NCBI RefSeq assembly: GCF_030504955.1
Contig: NZ_JAUKTR010000001.1
Location: 869,501-933,500, forward strand
Source of the DNA: Peiella sedimenti
GTDB lineage: Bacteria > Pseudomonadota > Alphaproteobacteria > Caulobacterales > Caulobacteraceae
Direction: 5' to 3'
DNA length: 64,000 bases
In this document: positions 34,453-45,464 of the stretch, piece after piece
Position numbering within the stretch: the first letter of the stretch is position 1
Layout of the letters: each line of letters opens with the position of its first letter
The notes under the pieces: generated by a model
Database searches by the model: none
The model's input: only the letters and a program-made list of their open reading frames with translations
Told to the model about the DNA's origin: nothing
Translations under genes and position numbers: made by a program

Positions 34453-35352
34453 ATGGCGACGAGCGATCGGCCGATCCTCATCAAGAAGATCAAGAAGGGC
34501 GGCGACCACGGCCACCACGGCGGCGCGTGGAAGGTGGCCTATGCCGACTTCGTCACCGCCATGATGGCCTTCTTCCTGCTCATGTGGCTGATCAACACCA
34601 CGGACCCCGAGCAGAAGCGCGGCATCGCCGAGTATTTCGCGCCCGCCAGCGTGTCCCAGTCCACCAGCGGATCGGGCGGCATTTTGGGCGGCACGGCCTT
34701 GGGCGACGACGGCGCCAAGGGCGAGGGCTCCATGTCCCTGATCCAGCAGCTGGCGCCCGAAGCGCCCGAGGATGCGCCGCCGGAGGCCGGACAGGCCAGC
34801 AACCTGGCCGCCGCCAGTGAGGAGGAGCTGCGCGAGGAGATCGCGCGGCGTGAGGCCGAATCCTTCCGTTCAGCGGCTGAATCCCTGCGTCAGGCCATGC
34901 GCGACATGCCCGAACTGGCCGAGCTGTCGCGCCAGCTGATCGTCGACCAGACGCCCGAGGGTCTGCGCATCCAGCTGATCGACCAGGAGGGCCGCTCCAT
35001 GTTCGAGCCTGGCTCGTCCCGGCCCAACGAGCGCGCCCGCGTTCTGCTGCGCGCGGTGTCCCGCGTCATCAACCAGCTGCCCAACCGCATCAGCGTCACC
35101 GGCCATACCAGCGCCACGCCCGGCGGGCGGGCCTCGGCCCCTGGAGATTGGCCGCTGTCGGCGGCGCGGGCCGACGCCTCGCGCCAGATCCTGCAAGGCG
35201 CAGGCGTGGACGCGGACCGCGTGTACCAGGTCTCGGGCAAGGCGGGGTCCGACCCGCTCTATCCGGACGACCCGACCCTGGCCGGCAACCGCCGCATCGC
35301 CATCGTGCTGCTGCGCGAGGCGCCGGTCCTGCCCACGGACACCAGCCTGTGA
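34453..35352 (+). CDS. motB: Flagellar motor stator protein MotB
   Basis: 299 residues. Single N-terminal transmembrane helix with the proton-carrying aspartate (AYADFVTAMMAFFLLMWL, Asp32), preceded by the basic PILIKKIKKGG. C-terminal OmpA-like peptidoglycan-binding domain (RISVTGHTSATPGG, LSAARADASRQIL, GNRRIAIVLL). motA is not adjacent, as in other Caulobacterales. The 150-bp region before it shows no clear sigma-54 or CtrA box. Confidence 0.95.
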   Translation: MATSDRPILIKKIKKGGDHGHHGGAWKVAYADFVTAMMAFFLLMWLINTTDPEQKRGIAEYFAPASVSQSTSGSGGILGGTALGDDGAKGEGSMSLIQQLAPEAPEDAPPEAGQASNLAAASEEELREEIARREAESFRSAAESLRQAMRDMPELAELSRQLIVDQTPEGLRIQLIDQEGRSMFEPGSSRPNERARVLLRAVSRVINQLPNRISVTGHTSATPGGRASAPGDWPLSAARADASRQILQGAGVDADRVYQVSGKAGSDPLYPDDPTLAGNRRIAIVLLREAPVLPTDTSL

Positions 35353-35446
35353 CGGATGGGCGGGCGCGGCGTCATGCCCCTCGCCTGCCCCTTGCGCGTT
35401 TGGGCGGCGCGGTCCCAAATCAGGCCATGACCGGCGAGCCGATCTC

Positions 35447-36196
35447 GTGACCCAGCACTTTCCAACGCGTCAGCTGCGCTTCTTCCTGACGGCGCCGACG
35501 CCGTGCCCCTATCTGCCGGGCAAGGAGGAGCGAAAGGTCTTCACCCACCTGCCGCTGACGGACGGCGCCGAGCTGAACGACCACCTGACCCAGGTGGGCT
35601 TTCGCCGCTCGCAGAACATCACCTACCGCCCTGCCTGCGAGGCGTGCGACGCCTGCATGTCGGCGCGCATTCCGGTGCGTGAATTCCAGTTCTCAAGAGC
35701 CCAGCGCAAGGTCCTGAACCGCAACGCCGATCTGTCCCCCATGCTGGTCGAGGCCGAGGCCACGCCGGAGCAGTTCGACCTGTTGCGGACCTACCTGCTG
35801 TCACGCCATCCCGAGGGCGGCATGACCGACATGGGCTGGGCCGACTATGTGGCCATGGTCGAGGACACGGCCGTACGCACCCACATCATGGAATATCGCC
35901 TGCCCGCCAAGGACGACGGGCCGGGCGACCTGGCGGCCTGCGCCCTGGTGGACGTGCTCAGCGATGGGCTGTCGATGGTCTACAGCTTCTATGATCCGGC
36001 GCTGGAGCGGCGCAGCCTGGGATCGTTCGTGATCCTGGATCACCTGCGCCAAGCCCAGACGGTCGGGTTCGAGTACGTCTATCTGGGCTATTGGGTCCGG
36101 GGCAGCCGCAAGATGGATTACAAAGCCAGGTACCGTCCGCTCGACGTGCTCAAACCCGGCGGCTGGGTGCGGCTGGAGGATGAGGCCGAGGCCTAG
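35447..36196 (+). CDS. bpt: Aspartate/glutamate leucyltransferase (N-end rule)
   Basis: Transfers Leu from Leu-tRNA to N-terminal Asp/Glu so that ClpS/ClpAP can degrade the protein. 249 residues from GTG (MTQHFPTRQLRFFLTAP). Cysteine motif RPACEACDACMSARIPV, then FSRAQRKVLNRNADL, and GYWVRGSRKMDYKARYRPLDVL. These fit the bacterial ATE-like (Bpt) group. It overlaps the 3' end of convergent rnj by 4 bp. Confidence 0.93.
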   Translation: MTQHFPTRQLRFFLTAPTPCPYLPGKEERKVFTHLPLTDGAELNDHLTQVGFRRSQNITYRPACEACDACMSARIPVREFQFSRAQRKVLNRNADLSPMLVEAEATPEQFDLLRTYLLSRHPEGGMTDMGWADYVAMVEDTAVRTHIMEYRLPAKDDGPGDLAACALVDVLSDGLSMVYSFYDPALERRSLGSFVILDHLRQAQTVGFEYVYLGYWVRGSRKMDYKARYRPLDVLKPGGWVRLEDEAEA

Positions 36197-37863
36197 AGCC
36201 TCAGTACCACCACCTCGACGATGGGCCGACGGTCCCACAGGCGCTGAGACGCCTTCTTCACCGCCCGCGCGATGGCCTGTTCGATGACGACTTCGTCCTC
36301 CAGCGCCTCGCCCTTCAGCTTGAACAGCGCGTGCTCAGCCGTCTCGGCCAGGTCATCCAGGGCGTCGTCCAGCGTCTGGTCCTTGTCGCCGGGCAGGCCG
36401 AGGCCGCGCACGTCGATGTCGCTGACCAGCTTGCCCCGCCGATCCATGGCGAAGCTGACCACCACGACCCCGTTGTGGGCCGCGTGCCGCCGCTCGCGCA
36501 GCGCATCCCCGTGGGCCGGAGTCAGCAGGCCGCCATCGACATACAGGCGCCCCGAGGGAACCTCGTCGATGATCTGGGCGCGCCCGGGCGCCAGGCGCAC
36601 CATCTCGCCGTTGCGGGGCGTGACCTGCTCCGGGACCTGAAGGTCGCGGGCCAGGTTGGCGTGCTCCAGCAGGTGGCGGCGCTGGCCGTGCGTCGGCACG
36701 GCGATGCGCGGCCGGGCCCAGCGGTACATCTGGCGCAGCTCTTCGCGGCACGGATGCCCCGAGACGTGGATGCCCGGGTGGTCGCGTTCGGTGTAGAGGC
36801 GTACGCCCAGGTCCGCGAGCCGGTCCTGCAGCGCGCCGATGGCCAACTCGTTGCCGGGAATGACACGGGACGAGAAGATGCAGTGATCCCCCTCGCCCAG
36901 CCTCACATGCGGGTGCGAGCCTTCGGAGATGCGCGACAGGGCCGCGCGGGGCTCGCCCTGGCTGCCGGTGCACAGATAGAGGATCTGGTCGTCCGGGAAG
37001 GACTTGGCCTGATCGTCAGGGATGAAGGGCTTCACATCGGCCAGCAAGCCCACGGACTTGGCCGCCGCGGTGATGCGGTGCATCGATCGCCCCACCAGCG
37101 AGACGCGTCGTCCACAAGCCTCGGCGGCGCGGATGACCGAGTCCAGCCGGGCCACATTCGAGGCGAAGCAGGCGACGGCCACCTTGCCCTTGAGCGAGCC
37201 GATCAGGTTCGTCATGGCCGTGCGGACTTCGGCCTCTGAGCCGGCCACGCCCTCGACGAACACGTTGGTGGAATCGCACACCATGGCCAGCACGCCCTCG
37301 TCGCCGAGGCGCTGGATAGCGTCTGCGTCGGTGACGTCGCCGATGACGGGGTCGGGGTCGATCTTCCAGTCGCCCGTGTGCAGCACCGTGCCCAGGGGTG
37401 TGCGGATGGCCAGGCCGTTGGGCTCCGGGATCGAGTGGGTCAGGGTGACCATGTCGATGCTGAAGGGGCCGATCTGGATCGTCCCGCCCAGCGGCACCTC
37501 GATGATCTCAACCTCCTCCAGAATGCCGGCGTCGCGCAGCTTCTCGCGGATCAGAAAGGCCGTGAAGGGGGTGGCGTAGAGGGGCGCCCTCAGCTTGGGC
37601 CACAGCCAGCCCAGGGCCCCGATGTGGTCCTCGTGGGCGTGGGTCAGCACGATGCCGAGGATGTTCTCTCCCTCGGCGAAGCTGGCGTCCGGGACGATCA
37701 CGTCCACGCCCGGGGTCGAGGAGTCGCCGAAGGTCACGCCCACGTCGACCACGATCCACTGGCGGTTATCCTCCGGGCCGTAGCCGTAGAGGTTCAGGTT
37801 CATGCCGATCTCGTTGGACCCGCCCAGGGGCAGGAAGACCAGCTCATCGTTCTTGTTTTTCAT
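36193..37863 (-). CDS. rnj: Ribonuclease J
   Basis: Metallo-beta-lactamase/beta-CASP nuclease with 5'-3' exo- and endonuclease activity in RNA decay. 556 residues. Metal motif LTHAHEDHIGALGW (around residues 73-80), VGVTFGDSSTPGVDVIVPD, LTHSIPEPNGLAIRT, LCTGSQGEPRAALSRI, HVSGHPCREEL. The C-terminal domain ends in RRPIVEVVVLRL. It follows coaX by 8 bp, in the nuoN-birA-coaX-rnj order. Confidence 0.97.
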   Translation of the reverse strand: MKNKNDELVFLPLGGSNEIGMNLNLYGYGPEDNRQWIVVDVGVTFGDSSTPGVDVIVPDASFAEGENILGIVLTHAHEDHIGALGWLWPKLRAPLYATPFTAFLIREKLRDAGILEEVEIIEVPLGGTIQIGPFSIDMVTLTHSIPEPNGLAIRTPLGTVLHTGDWKIDPDPVIGDVTDADAIQRLGDEGVLAMVCDSTNVFVEGVAGSEAEVRTAMTNLIGSLKGKVAVACFASNVARLDSVIRAAEACGRRVSLVGRSMHRITAAAKSVGLLADVKPFIPDDQAKSFPDDQILYLCTGSQGEPRAALSRISEGSHPHVRLGEGDHCIFSSRVIPGNELAIGALQDRLADLGVRLYTERDHPGIHVSGHPCREELRQMYRWARPRIAVPTHGQRRHLLEHANLARDLQVPEQVTPRNGEMVRLAPGRAQIIDEVPSGRLYVDGGLLTPAHGDALRERRHAAHNGVVVVSFAMDRRGKLVSDIDVRGLGLPGDKDQTLDDALDDLAETAEHALFKLKGEALEDEVVIEQAIARAVKKASQRLWDRRPIVEVVVLRL

Positions 37864-37871
37864 GTGACCTT

Positions 37872-38639
37872 TCAGGTCGTGTTGCGGCGCTGAATTTCAA
37901 GCAGACCCTTGAGGGTGAGGTCCGGATCGAAGACGTCGATCTTGTCGGTCGCCCCCTCGAACAGCGAAACCACCCCGCCCGTTCCGATTACGGTCATGGG
38001 CCTGCCCCACTCGGCCTTGATGCGGTCCACCAGCCCCTCGATCAGCGCGATATAGCCCCAGAAGACGCCCGATTGCATGTTGGCGACGGTGTCCTTGCCG
38101 ATTACCGACCTCGGGCGGGCGATGGCGATGCGCGGCAGCATGGCCGCCGCCTCGTGCAGGGCCTGGAGCGACAGGTTGATGCCGGGGGCGATGACGCCGC
38201 CCTCAAAGGCGCCGTCGGCGGCGATGACATCGAACGTGGTGGCCGTGCCGCTGTCGACCACGATGGCGTCGCCCGGATAGGCGACATGGGCGCCGATGGC
38301 GTTGACCAGCCGGTCGGCCCCGGCCTCGCTGGGCTTGTCGGTGCGCACCGGAATGTCCAGCCGGGCGTTGTCGCCCACCACCAGCGGCTCCACGTTGAGA
38401 TAGCGGCGCGACAGGTTGCGCAGGTTGAAGATGGACTGCGGCACCACGCTGGAGACGATGCAGGCGTCCAGATGGCTGAGGGTCAGGCCGTGCATGGCCA
38501 GGAGCTGGGCCAGCCAGACGGCGTACTCGTCCGCGGTGCGGGCCGCGTCGGTGGAGGTGCGCCACTGGCCCAGCCACTCGGAGCCGTCGTGAACGGCGAA
38601 GAGGGTATTGGTGTTGCCCTGCTCGATGGCCAGCAGCAT
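37872..38639 (-). CDS. coaX: Type III pantothenate kinase
   Basis: First step of CoA synthesis, phosphorylating pantothenate. 255 residues, ASKHA fold: [19 protein letters not shown] (phosphate 1; Glu where many have Asp), [54 protein letters not shown]. Its start overlaps the birA stop by 1 bp. Confidence 0.95.
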   Translation of the reverse strand: MLLAIEQGNTNTLFAVHDGSEWLGQWRTSTDAARTADEYAVWLAQLLAMHGLTLSHLDACIVSSVVPQSIFNLRNLSRRYLNVEPLVVGDNARLDIPVRTDKPSEAGADRLVNAIGAHVAYPGDAIVVDSGTATTFDVIAADGAFEGGVIAPGINLSLQALHEAAAMLPRIAIARPRSVIGKDTVANMQSGVFWGYIALIEGLVDRIKAEWGRPMTVIGTGGVVSLFEGATDKIDVFDPDLTLKGLLEIQRRNTT

Positions 38640-39388
38640 CAGCCGCCTCCCGGGAATACGTCGCCCGCCGATACCAGCCGAAGGGTCCCGTCGGGAAGCC
38701 TGAGCCTGAGCGCGCCGTCGGGCGCGACGCCTTCAGCGGTCCCTTCGAGGGTCTCCGAGCCGAGGCGAGCGACGCAGGGGCCGTGCAGGCCCGTGGCGCG
38801 GGCGGACCAGGCGGCAAGTATGGGCTCTGGTCCTTCGCGAAGCCAGACCTGAAGCCAGCGGTCTAAGGCTTCGGCCAGGAACGCCATGGCCTCGTCCTGG
38901 GTCGGAGCGGCCGTCGCGTGCGGCCCCAAATGCTGAGCCAGGCTGGCGGCGCGGTAAAGCAGCGGCTCGGGTGGGGTCGAGGACAGGTTCACGCCGATCC
39001 CCACGCCCAGCCACAGGCCGCCCCCGGCTGCGGGGCCGGACTCCACCAGCACGCCCGAGCACTTGGCGCCGTCCAGCAGCACGTCGTTGGGCCACTTGAT
39101 GCTGACCAGGCCAGGCGCGGCCCAGCCGTCCAGCAGGTCGGCCACGGCCAGGGCGGCCACGAAGGTCACGCGCGCTGCGTTCGGCGGAGAAAGGTCGACG
39201 AAGGTGAGCAGGGTCGCGGCCAGATCGCCCTCGCCCGTGCTCCAGCTTCGCCCGCGCCGGCCGCGGCCTGCGGTCTGGCGACGGGCGGCGAACCACAGCG
39301 GATCGGTCTGTCCCGCCTCGGCGGCTTTGCGCGCCTCAGCGTTGGTGGAGTCGGTTACGTCCAGCCACAGGATCGGCGGTGCGGGCAA
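38639..39388 (-). CDS. birA: Biotin--[acetyl-CoA-carboxylase] ligase
   Basis: Activates biotin and attaches it to biotin carboxyl carrier protein. 249 residues: [10 protein letters not shown], the adenylate loop [50 protein letters not shown]. No N-terminal helix-turn-helix, so this is the non-repressor form. A structured repeat fills the gap between nuoN and its start. Confidence 0.94.
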   Translation of the reverse strand: MPAPPILWLDVTDSTNAEARKAAEAGQTDPLWFAARRQTAGRGRRGRSWSTGEGDLAATLLTFVDLSPPNAARVTFVAALAVADLLDGWAAPGLVSIKWPNDVLLDGAKCSGVLVESGPAAGGGLWLGVGIGVNLSSTPPEPLLYRAASLAQHLGPHATAAPTQDEAMAFLAEALDRWLQVWLREGPEPILAAWSARATGLHGPCVARLGSETLEGTAEGVAPDGALRLRLPDGTLRLVSAGDVFPGGG

Positions 39389-39400
39389 ACGTCCCCTGCC

Positions 39401-39529
39401 CTAGAGCTTGATCGGCTGAGGAAGAATCGCCTTCGCGATTTCGCCGATGCCGTGAATCAAGCTCTCGCTAAGACGTTGGGCCGAATTCTGAGTTTCGTTG
39501 AAGCGCATTCAACTCAACCGATTTCGGCC
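39401..39529. repeat. Structured dispersed repeat, copy B
   Basis: Ungapped homologue of 20346-20474. Stems AGAGCTTGAT/ATCAAGCTCT, AATCGC/GCGATT, GGCCGAA/TTCGGCC and GTTGAA/TTCAAC. GANTC sites at 39424-39428 and 39454-39458. Its last base is also the last base of the nuoN stop codon; its other end is 12 bp from the birA start. Confidence 0.93.
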
Positions 39530-40962
39530 TAACCGAGACCGAGCGACTGGGCCGCCCAGGCGGCGCGTCCGTCCAGCAGGCCCAGGGCCAGCAGCACCAG
39601 CGGGAAGGAGAAGGCCGCGCAGGCCATGGCCAGCCAGCGCGCGTCCCGGGGGCTGCGGTCCGCCTCGCCCACCGGGGCGTCGAACCACATCACCTTGACG
39701 ATGCGCAGGTAGTAGAAAGCCGCGATCACCGAGGCGACCAGGCCGATGGCCGCGAACACCCACAGGCCGCTGGTCACCGCGGCGCCGAAGACGAACACCT
39801 TGGCCCAGAAGCCGGCCAGCGGCGGCATGCCCAGCACCGAGAGGGACAGGATGGTCAGCGCGATGGCGAAGCCGGGCTTCACCTTCCAGAGGCCCGCCAG
39901 GTCGTCGATCGTCTCGATGGGGTTCCCCCGGCGCGACAGGGCCAGCAGACAGGCGAAGAAGCCGATCGAGTCGATCACATAGAGGGTGGTGAAGACCAGC
40001 ACGGCCTTCAGGCCGATGGTCCCGCCCGCCGCCACGGCCAGCAGGGCGTAACCCATATTGGCGATAGAGGAGTAGGCGAGCAGGCGCTTGATGTTACGCT
40101 GGCGCAGGCCGCCGAGCGCGCCCACGGCGAAGGACAGCATGGCCACCAGCACCACCACCTGACGCCACTGCTCGGCGGCGTCGGCGAAGGGGCCCAGCAG
40201 GACGCGGGCGATCAGCACCAGGGCCGCCATTTTGGAAGCCGAGGCGAAGAAGGCCACTGACGGCGTCGGGGCGCCCTCATAGACGTCCGGCGTCCACATG
40301 TGGAAGGGCGCGGCCGAGACCTTGAAGATCATGCCGGCGATCACGAACACCAGGCCGAACAGCACGGCGGGATCGGCGCCGCCCTGCACCGCGACGGCCA
40401 GGTCGACGAAGCGCATGGAGCCCGCGAAGCCATAAAGCAGGCTGGCCCCGTAGAGCAGGATGCCCGAAGACAGGGCGCCCAGCACAAAGTACTTCAGGCC
40501 CGCCTCGGACGCCTTGGCGTCGTCCCGATTGAAGGCCGCCAGGACATAGAGGGCCAGCGAAGACAGCTCGAGGCCCATATAGAGCGAGATCAGGTCGCCG
40601 GCGGAGACCATGATGCTCATGCCCAGGGTCGAGAGCACGATCAGCACGGGGTACTCGAAGCGCGGTCGCCCTCCCCTGTGCTGCCAGCCATGGCCCAGCG
40701 AAACGGCGGCCATGGCGGCGAGGAACAGCACGACCTTGGCGAAGACTGACAGGCGGTCAGCCGTGAAGGCCCCGCCAAAGGCCGCGCCCAGCGGACCGGT
40801 GGCGGCGAAGACGGCGGCCAGGCCCAGCACGACGGCGCAGATCAGGCTGACCCAGCCGGCAGCGCGCTCGCCGGCGAAGGCGCCGAGCATGAGGGCGAAC
40901 ATGGCGCCGATGGCGAGCGTCAGCTCGGGCCGCAGCAGCATCAGGATGGCGTTTAGGTCCAT
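39529..40962 (-). CDS. nuoN: NADH-quinone oxidoreductase subunit N
   Basis: Antiporter-like membrane subunit of Complex I. 477 residues, about 14 helices. Typical segments: LYMGLELSSLALYVLAAFNRDD, EAGLKYFVLGALSSGILLYG, KVSAAPFHMWTPDVYEGAPT, KRLLAYSSIANMGYALLA, and the broken-helix lysines. The stop codon TAG is completed by the edge of the downstream repeat. Confidence 0.96.
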   Translation of the reverse strand: MDLNAILMLLRPELTLAIGAMFALMLGAFAGERAAGWVSLICAVVLGLAAVFAATGPLGAAFGGAFTADRLSVFAKVVLFLAAMAAVSLGHGWQHRGGRPRFEYPVLIVLSTLGMSIMVSAGDLISLYMGLELSSLALYVLAAFNRDDAKASEAGLKYFVLGALSSGILLYGASLLYGFAGSMRFVDLAVAVQGGADPAVLFGLVFVIAGMIFKVSAAPFHMWTPDVYEGAPTPSVAFFASASKMAALVLIARVLLGPFADAAEQWRQVVVLVAMLSFAVGALGGLRQRNIKRLLAYSSIANMGYALLAVAAGGTIGLKAVLVFTTLYVIDSIGFFACLLALSRRGNPIETIDDLAGLWKVKPGFAIALTILSLSVLGMPPLAGFWAKVFVFGAAVTSGLWVFAAIGLVASVIAAFYYLRIVKVMWFDAPVGEADRSPRDARWLAMACAAFSFPLVLLALGLLDGRAAWAAQSLGLG

Positions 40963-40967
40963 CGGGA

Positions 40968-42458
40968 TCAGCCTCCGACCGCGGCGGTATAGTTGGACAC
41001 GAGCGCCTGCACCGAGGCGTCGGTGACGTCGAACACGACGCCGGGCATGAAGCCCAGCCAGAGCGTGCCGATGATGAGCGGGATGAACACCACCACCTCG
41101 CGCCAGTCCAGATCGGTCATGGTGGCCATGGCGGGGTTGGTCATCTTGCCGAACATGACGCGACGATAGAGGGTCAGGGCGTAGACCGCCGACAGGATCA
41201 CGCCCGAGGTGGCGATGAAGGCGGTCCAGGTCGAAGCCTGGTACGTGCCGGTCAGGCTGAGGATCTCGCCGACGAAGCCGGAGGTGCCCGGCAGGCCCAC
41301 ATTGCCCATGGTGAAGAAGAGGAACACCGCCGCGTACCAGGGCATGCGGTCGGTCAGCCCGCCATAGGCCGCGATCTCACGCGTGTGAGCGCGGTCATAG
41401 ACGACGCCGACACAGAGGAAGAGCGCGCCCGAGATCAGGCCGTGGCTGAGCATCTGGAACACGGCGCCCTGGAGCCCCTGGGCGTTGGCGGCGAAGATGC
41501 CCATGGTGACCAGGCCCATGTGCGCCACCGAGGAATAGGCGATCAGCTTCTTGATGTCGGTCTGCCGGAAGGCGACCAGCGAGGTGTAGACCACGGCGAT
41601 GGCCGACAGGGCGAACACCAGCGGCGCGAACATCTGCGAGGCGTCCGGGAACATGGGCAGGTTGAAGCGCAGGAAGCCGTAGCCGCCCAGCTTCAGCAGG
41701 ATGCCCGCCAGGATCACCGACCCGGCCGTGGGCGCCTGGACGTGGGCGTCGGGCAGCCAGGTGTGCACCGGCCACATGGGCATCTTCACCGCGAAGGAGG
41801 CGAAGAAGGCCAGCCACAGCAGCGGCTGCACCGCGGGGCTCCAGGCGTAGGCGGCCAGCTCGGGGATGCTGGTCGTGCCGGCCGTGGCCGCCATGTAGAG
41901 CATGGCCGCCAGCATCAGAACCGATCCGAGGAGCGTGTAGAGGAAGAACTTGTAGGCCGCGTAGATGCGGTTCTGCCCACCCCACACCCCGATGATGAGG
42001 AACATCGGCACGAGGCCGCCCTCGAAGAAGATGTAGAACAAGAACAGGTCCAGCGCCGTGAAAACGCCGATGACCAGGGTCTCCAGGATCAGGAAGGCGA
42101 TCATGTACTCCACCACCCGATCGGTGATGGAGCGCCAGCTGGCTACGATGCACAGCGGCAGCAGGAACGCCGTCAGCAGGACGAACAACACCGAAACGCC
42201 GTCGACGCCCAGGTGATAGCCCGCGCCCGAGAACCACTCGGCGCGCTCGACGAACTGATAGCCCGGGTTCGACGGATCGAAGCTGGCGGTCAGCCCGACA
42301 GCGACAGCCAGCGTCGCGAGCGTGACGCCGAGCGTGGTCCACTTGGCGATGGAGACGCGGCGGTCCGCGTCGCCCTTCATCAGGGCGGCGAGCAGCGCGA
42401 CCAGGCCGGCGCCGACCAGGGGCAGGAAGGTGACGATGCTGAGCACGTAAGGCATCAC
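40968..42458 (-). CDS. nuoM: NADH-quinone oxidoreductase subunit M
   Basis: 496 residues, about 14 helices, antiporter-like. Contains [20 protein letters not shown] with the conserved glutamate, [42 protein letters not shown] and [20 protein letters not shown]. It follows nuoL by 7 bp. Confidence 0.97.
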   Translation of the reverse strand: MMPYVLSIVTFLPLVGAGLVALLAALMKGDADRRVSIAKWTTLGVTLATLAVAVGLTASFDPSNPGYQFVERAEWFSGAGYHLGVDGVSVLFVLLTAFLLPLCIVASWRSITDRVVEYMIAFLILETLVIGVFTALDLFLFYIFFEGGLVPMFLIIGVWGGQNRIYAAYKFFLYTLLGSVLMLAAMLYMAATAGTTSIPELAAYAWSPAVQPLLWLAFFASFAVKMPMWPVHTWLPDAHVQAPTAGSVILAGILLKLGGYGFLRFNLPMFPDASQMFAPLVFALSAIAVVYTSLVAFRQTDIKKLIAYSSVAHMGLVTMGIFAANAQGLQGAVFQMLSHGLISGALFLCVGVVYDRAHTREIAAYGGLTDRMPWYAAVFLFFTMGNVGLPGTSGFVGEILSLTGTYQASTWTAFIATSGVILSAVYALTLYRRVMFGKMTNPAMATMTDLDWREVVVFIPLIIGTLWLGFMPGVVFDVTDASVQALVSNYTAAVGG

Positions 42459-42465
42459 AGGTTCC

Positions 42466-44535
42466 TCAGCCCCAGGCGTACAGCGCGAAGGTCAGCAGCC
42501 CGGCGACCCCCAGCAGCATGACGAAGGCGTAGTGGTAGACGTACCCGGTCTGGGTTTTCACGACGCGGGCGCCGGATTTCAGCGCCGCCCAGGCCGCGCC
42601 GTTGGGGCCGAGGCCGTCGATGATGCGCACGTCGCCCACCTTCCAGAAGAGGTCGCCCAGGCCCTTCGCGCCCCGTACGAACACCGCCTGGTACAGCTCG
42701 TCGAAGAACCATTTGTTGTAAAGAAAGCGGTGCAGCGGCCCGCCGTTGTCGGCCATGCGCGCGGCCAGACCCTGACGGATCAGGTAGAACCAGACGGCGA
42801 AGGCCGTGCCGGTCAGGCTGACCACCAGGGGCGCGAACAGAACCCAGGTCGGAACCTCGTGGCTCTCGTGCAGGACGTGGTTGTGCTCGGCCGTGAAGAT
42901 GGCGCCGCGCCAAAACTCGCCCTCATGGTGGCCGACGAAGAAGTCCCAGAAGACGAAGCCCGAAGCGACGGCTCCGACCGACAGCACCAGCAGCGGCAGG
43001 ATCATCACCCACGGGCTTTCGTGCGGCTTGTGATCGTGGCCGTGGTGGCCATGGCCGTGATCATCGGCTAGCGGCTCGTCGTGGGTCTCCAGCTGGGCGT
43101 GGCTGGCGTGGTCGTCGGCGTGGTGAGCGTCACCGTGCTCCCACTTGGCCTTGCCGTGGAAGGTCATGAACACCAGACGCCATGAGTAGTAGGCGGTCAG
43201 GCCGGCGGCGAAGAGGCCGATGATGAAGGCGAACATGCCCACCGGGTTATGCTGGCCGGCGGCGAAGGCGCTCTCGAGGATGGAGTCCTTCGAATAGAAG
43301 CCCGCGAAGCCGAACTTGAAGTCGTGACCGGGAATGCCCAGGCCCGTGATGGCGATCGTGCCGATCATCATCACCGCATAGGTGATGGGCAGGTAGCGGG
43401 CCAGCTTGCCCATGTTCCGCATGTCCTGCTCGTGGTGCATGCCGTGGATCACCGAGCCGGCGCCCAGGAAAAGCAGGGCCTTGAAGAAGGCGTGGGTGAA
43501 CAGGTGGAACATGGCGGCCTGATAGGCCCCCACGCCCGCCGCGAAGAACATGTAGCCCAGCTGGGAACAGGTCGAATAGGCGATGACGCGCTTGATGTCG
43601 TTCTGGGCCAGGCCGACCGTGGCGGCGAACAGGGCGGTGATGGCCCCGGTGATCGCGATGATCATCGCCGCGATCGGCGCATGCTCGTAGAGCGGGCTGA
43701 GCAGGCAGACCATGTAGACGCCGGCGGTCACCATGGTGGCGGCGTGGATCAGGGCCGAGACCGGGGTCGGACCTTCCATGGCGTCGGGCAGCCAGGTGTG
43801 CAGGAAGAACTGGGCGGACTTGCCCATGGCGCCGATGAACAGCAGGAAGCCGGCGAGATCGAGAGCGCTCCAGGTCTGGCCCAGGAACGACCAGCCCTCG
43901 CCCTGCACGGTCCCCCACAGGGGCAGCAGCTCGTCGAAGCGGATGGTCCCGAACATCCAGAAGACGGTCATGATGCCCAGGGCGAAGCCGAAGTCGCCCA
44001 CGCGGTTGACCACGAAGGCCTTGATGGCGGCGGCGCTGGCGGTGTCCTTCTGGTACCAGAATCCGATCAGCAGGTAGGAGGCCAGGCCCACGCCCTCCCA
44101 GCCGAAGAACAGCTGCATGAAGTCGTTGGCCGTCACCAGGGCCAGCATGGCGAAGGTGAACAGGGACAGGTAAGCGAAGAACCGCGGCTTGGACGGATCC
44201 TCGGCCATGTAGCCCCAGGAATAGAGGTGCACGAGCGCCGACACCGTCGTCACCACGATCAGCATGACCGACGACAGGGCGTCGATGCGGATCGACCAGG
44301 TCGACTGGAAGTCGCCCACCTGGATGAAGGGAAACAGCTCGACCAGGAAGTTCTCCTGATGGCCCCAGGCGTGCGCGGCGAAGTTGGTCCAGGCCAGGGC
44401 GCAGGATAGGAACAGCAGGCCCGTGGTCACGGCCATGGAGGCCTTGTCGCCGATGCGGCGGCCGGTGAGGCCCGCGATCAGCGCGCCCAGCAGAGGCGCG
44501 AAGACGGCCAGGGTGACGATCGTCTGGGGCGTCAA
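42466..44535 (-). CDS. nuoL: NADH-quinone oxidoreductase subunit L
   Basis: Largest antiporter-like subunit, 689 residues: [51 protein letters not shown] (split for length: [13 protein letters not shown]), [20 protein letters not shown]. It includes the long lateral helix and final helix. A His/Asp-rich insertion ([15 protein letters not shown] ... [17 protein letters not shown], around residues 465-500) sits before the lateral helix. Confidence 0.96.
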   Translation of the reverse strand: MTPQTIVTLAVFAPLLGALIAGLTGRRIGDKASMAVTTGLLFLSCALAWTNFAAHAWGHQENFLVELFPFIQVGDFQSTWSIRIDALSSVMLIVVTTVSALVHLYSWGYMAEDPSKPRFFAYLSLFTFAMLALVTANDFMQLFFGWEGVGLASYLLIGFWYQKDTASAAAIKAFVVNRVGDFGFALGIMTVFWMFGTIRFDELLPLWGTVQGEGWSFLGQTWSALDLAGFLLFIGAMGKSAQFFLHTWLPDAMEGPTPVSALIHAATMVTAGVYMVCLLSPLYEHAPIAAMIIAITGAITALFAATVGLAQNDIKRVIAYSTCSQLGYMFFAAGVGAYQAAMFHLFTHAFFKALLFLGAGSVIHGMHHEQDMRNMGKLARYLPITYAVMMIGTIAITGLGIPGHDFKFGFAGFYSKDSILESAFAAGQHNPVGMFAFIIGLFAAGLTAYYSWRLVFMTFHGKAKWEHGDAHHADDHASHAQLETHDEPLADDHGHGHHGHDHKPHESPWVMILPLLVLSVGAVASGFVFWDFFVGHHEGEFWRGAIFTAEHNHVLHESHEVPTWVLFAPLVVSLTGTAFAVWFYLIRQGLAARMADNGGPLHRFLYNKWFFDELYQAVFVRGAKGLGDLFWKVGDVRIIDGLGPNGAAWAALKSGARVVKTQTGYVYHYAFVMLLGVAGLLTFALYAWG

Positions 44536-44538
44536 GGC

Positions 44539-44847
44539 TCAGCCCTTCATCAGGTCGGCAGAATCCACGGCGATGCCGCCGCGGTTACGGAAGAAGGTGA
44601 CGAGGATGGCCAGGCCGACGGCGGCCTCGGCGGCTGCCACGGTCAGGACGAACATGGCCATGATCTGGCCCGCCACGTCGCCCAGGAAGGCGGAGAAGGC
44701 GACGAAGTTGATGTTCACCGCCAGCAGGATCATCTCGATCGACATCAGGATGACAATGATGTTCTTGCGGTTCACGAAGATGCCGAAGACCCCGATGGTG
44801 AACAGGATCGCGGCGACCGTCAGATAGTGGCCAAGGCCGATCGTCAC
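44539..44847 (-). CDS. nuoK: NADH-quinone oxidoreductase subunit K
   Basis: 102 residues, three helices: [40 protein letters not shown] with the key glutamate, and [20 protein letters not shown] with the second. The start is a GTG that overlaps the nuoJ stop (GTGA), which is why a simple ATG search misses it. Confidence 0.96.
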   Translation of the reverse strand: MTIGLGHYLTVAAILFTIGVFGIFVNRKNIIVILMSIEMILLAVNINFVAFSAFLGDVAGQIMAMFVLTVAAAEAAVGLAILVTFFRNRGGIAVDSADLMKG

Positions 44848-45464
44848 AGCAGATCCTCCGGCTTGACGCCCTTTCCAGTGGGCATGGGCGCCGACTTCAC
44901 CGACAGGTCGCGGCGGCGGCCCACCTGAACGCTGATGTCCTGGCGGCGCACGGTGGGCTTGTGGCGCAAGGTCAGGACGATGGCCCCGATCATGGCGACC
45001 AGCAGCACCATGCCGGCGATCTGGAAGAAGTAGGCGTACTGCGTATAGAGCACCCGGCCGATGGCGACCGTGTTCGGCGCGTCGCCCACCACGGGCCGCG
45101 TCGCCTCGCTGGCCGCGCCGGCGTTGGCCACGGCGAAGGAGACCAGGATCATCTCGGCCAGGAGGATGATGGCCACTACCCCGCCCACGGGCAGGTAGCG
45201 CACATAGCCGGCGCGAAGCCCGGCGAAGTCCACGTCCAGCATCATGACGACGAACAGGAACAGGACCGCGACGGCGCCCACGTAGACGACCACCAGCAGC
45301 ATGGCCAGGAACTCGGCGCCCATCAGCACGAACAGTCCGGCCGACGAGAAGAAGGCCAGGATCAGGAACAGCACCGAGTGGACCGGGTTGCGGGCCGAGA
45401 TCACCGCCAGGCCCGACAGGACCGTGACGGCGGCGAGAATGTAGAAGGCGATCGCCTCGAGCAT
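44844..45464 (-). CDS. nuoJ: NADH-quinone oxidoreductase subunit J
   Basis: 206 residues from [19 protein letters not shown]. Five helices with the pi-bulge helix region [28 protein letters not shown]-terminal tail [16 protein letters not shown] is cytoplasmic. It is the first gene after the break in the nuo cluster, and 205 bp separate it from a divergent methyltransferase gene. A promoter for nuoJKLMN-birA-coaX-rnj must therefore lie in 45465-45669. Confidence 0.95.
   Translation of the reverse strand: MLEAIAFYILAAVTVLSGLAVISARNPVHSVLFLILAFFSSAGLFVLMGAEFLAMLLVVVYVGAVAVLFLFVVMMLDVDFAGLRAGYVRYLPVGGVVAIILLAEMILVSFAVANAGAASEATRPVVGDAPNTVAIGRVLYTQYAYFFQIAGMVLLVAMIGAIVLTLRHKPTVRRQDISVQVGRRRDLSVKSAPMPTGKGVKPEDLL

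Noticed and set aside
37872..39388. BirA as a biotin-operon repressor
   Set aside because: The protein lacks the N-terminal helix-turn-helix and no bio genes or operator are near.
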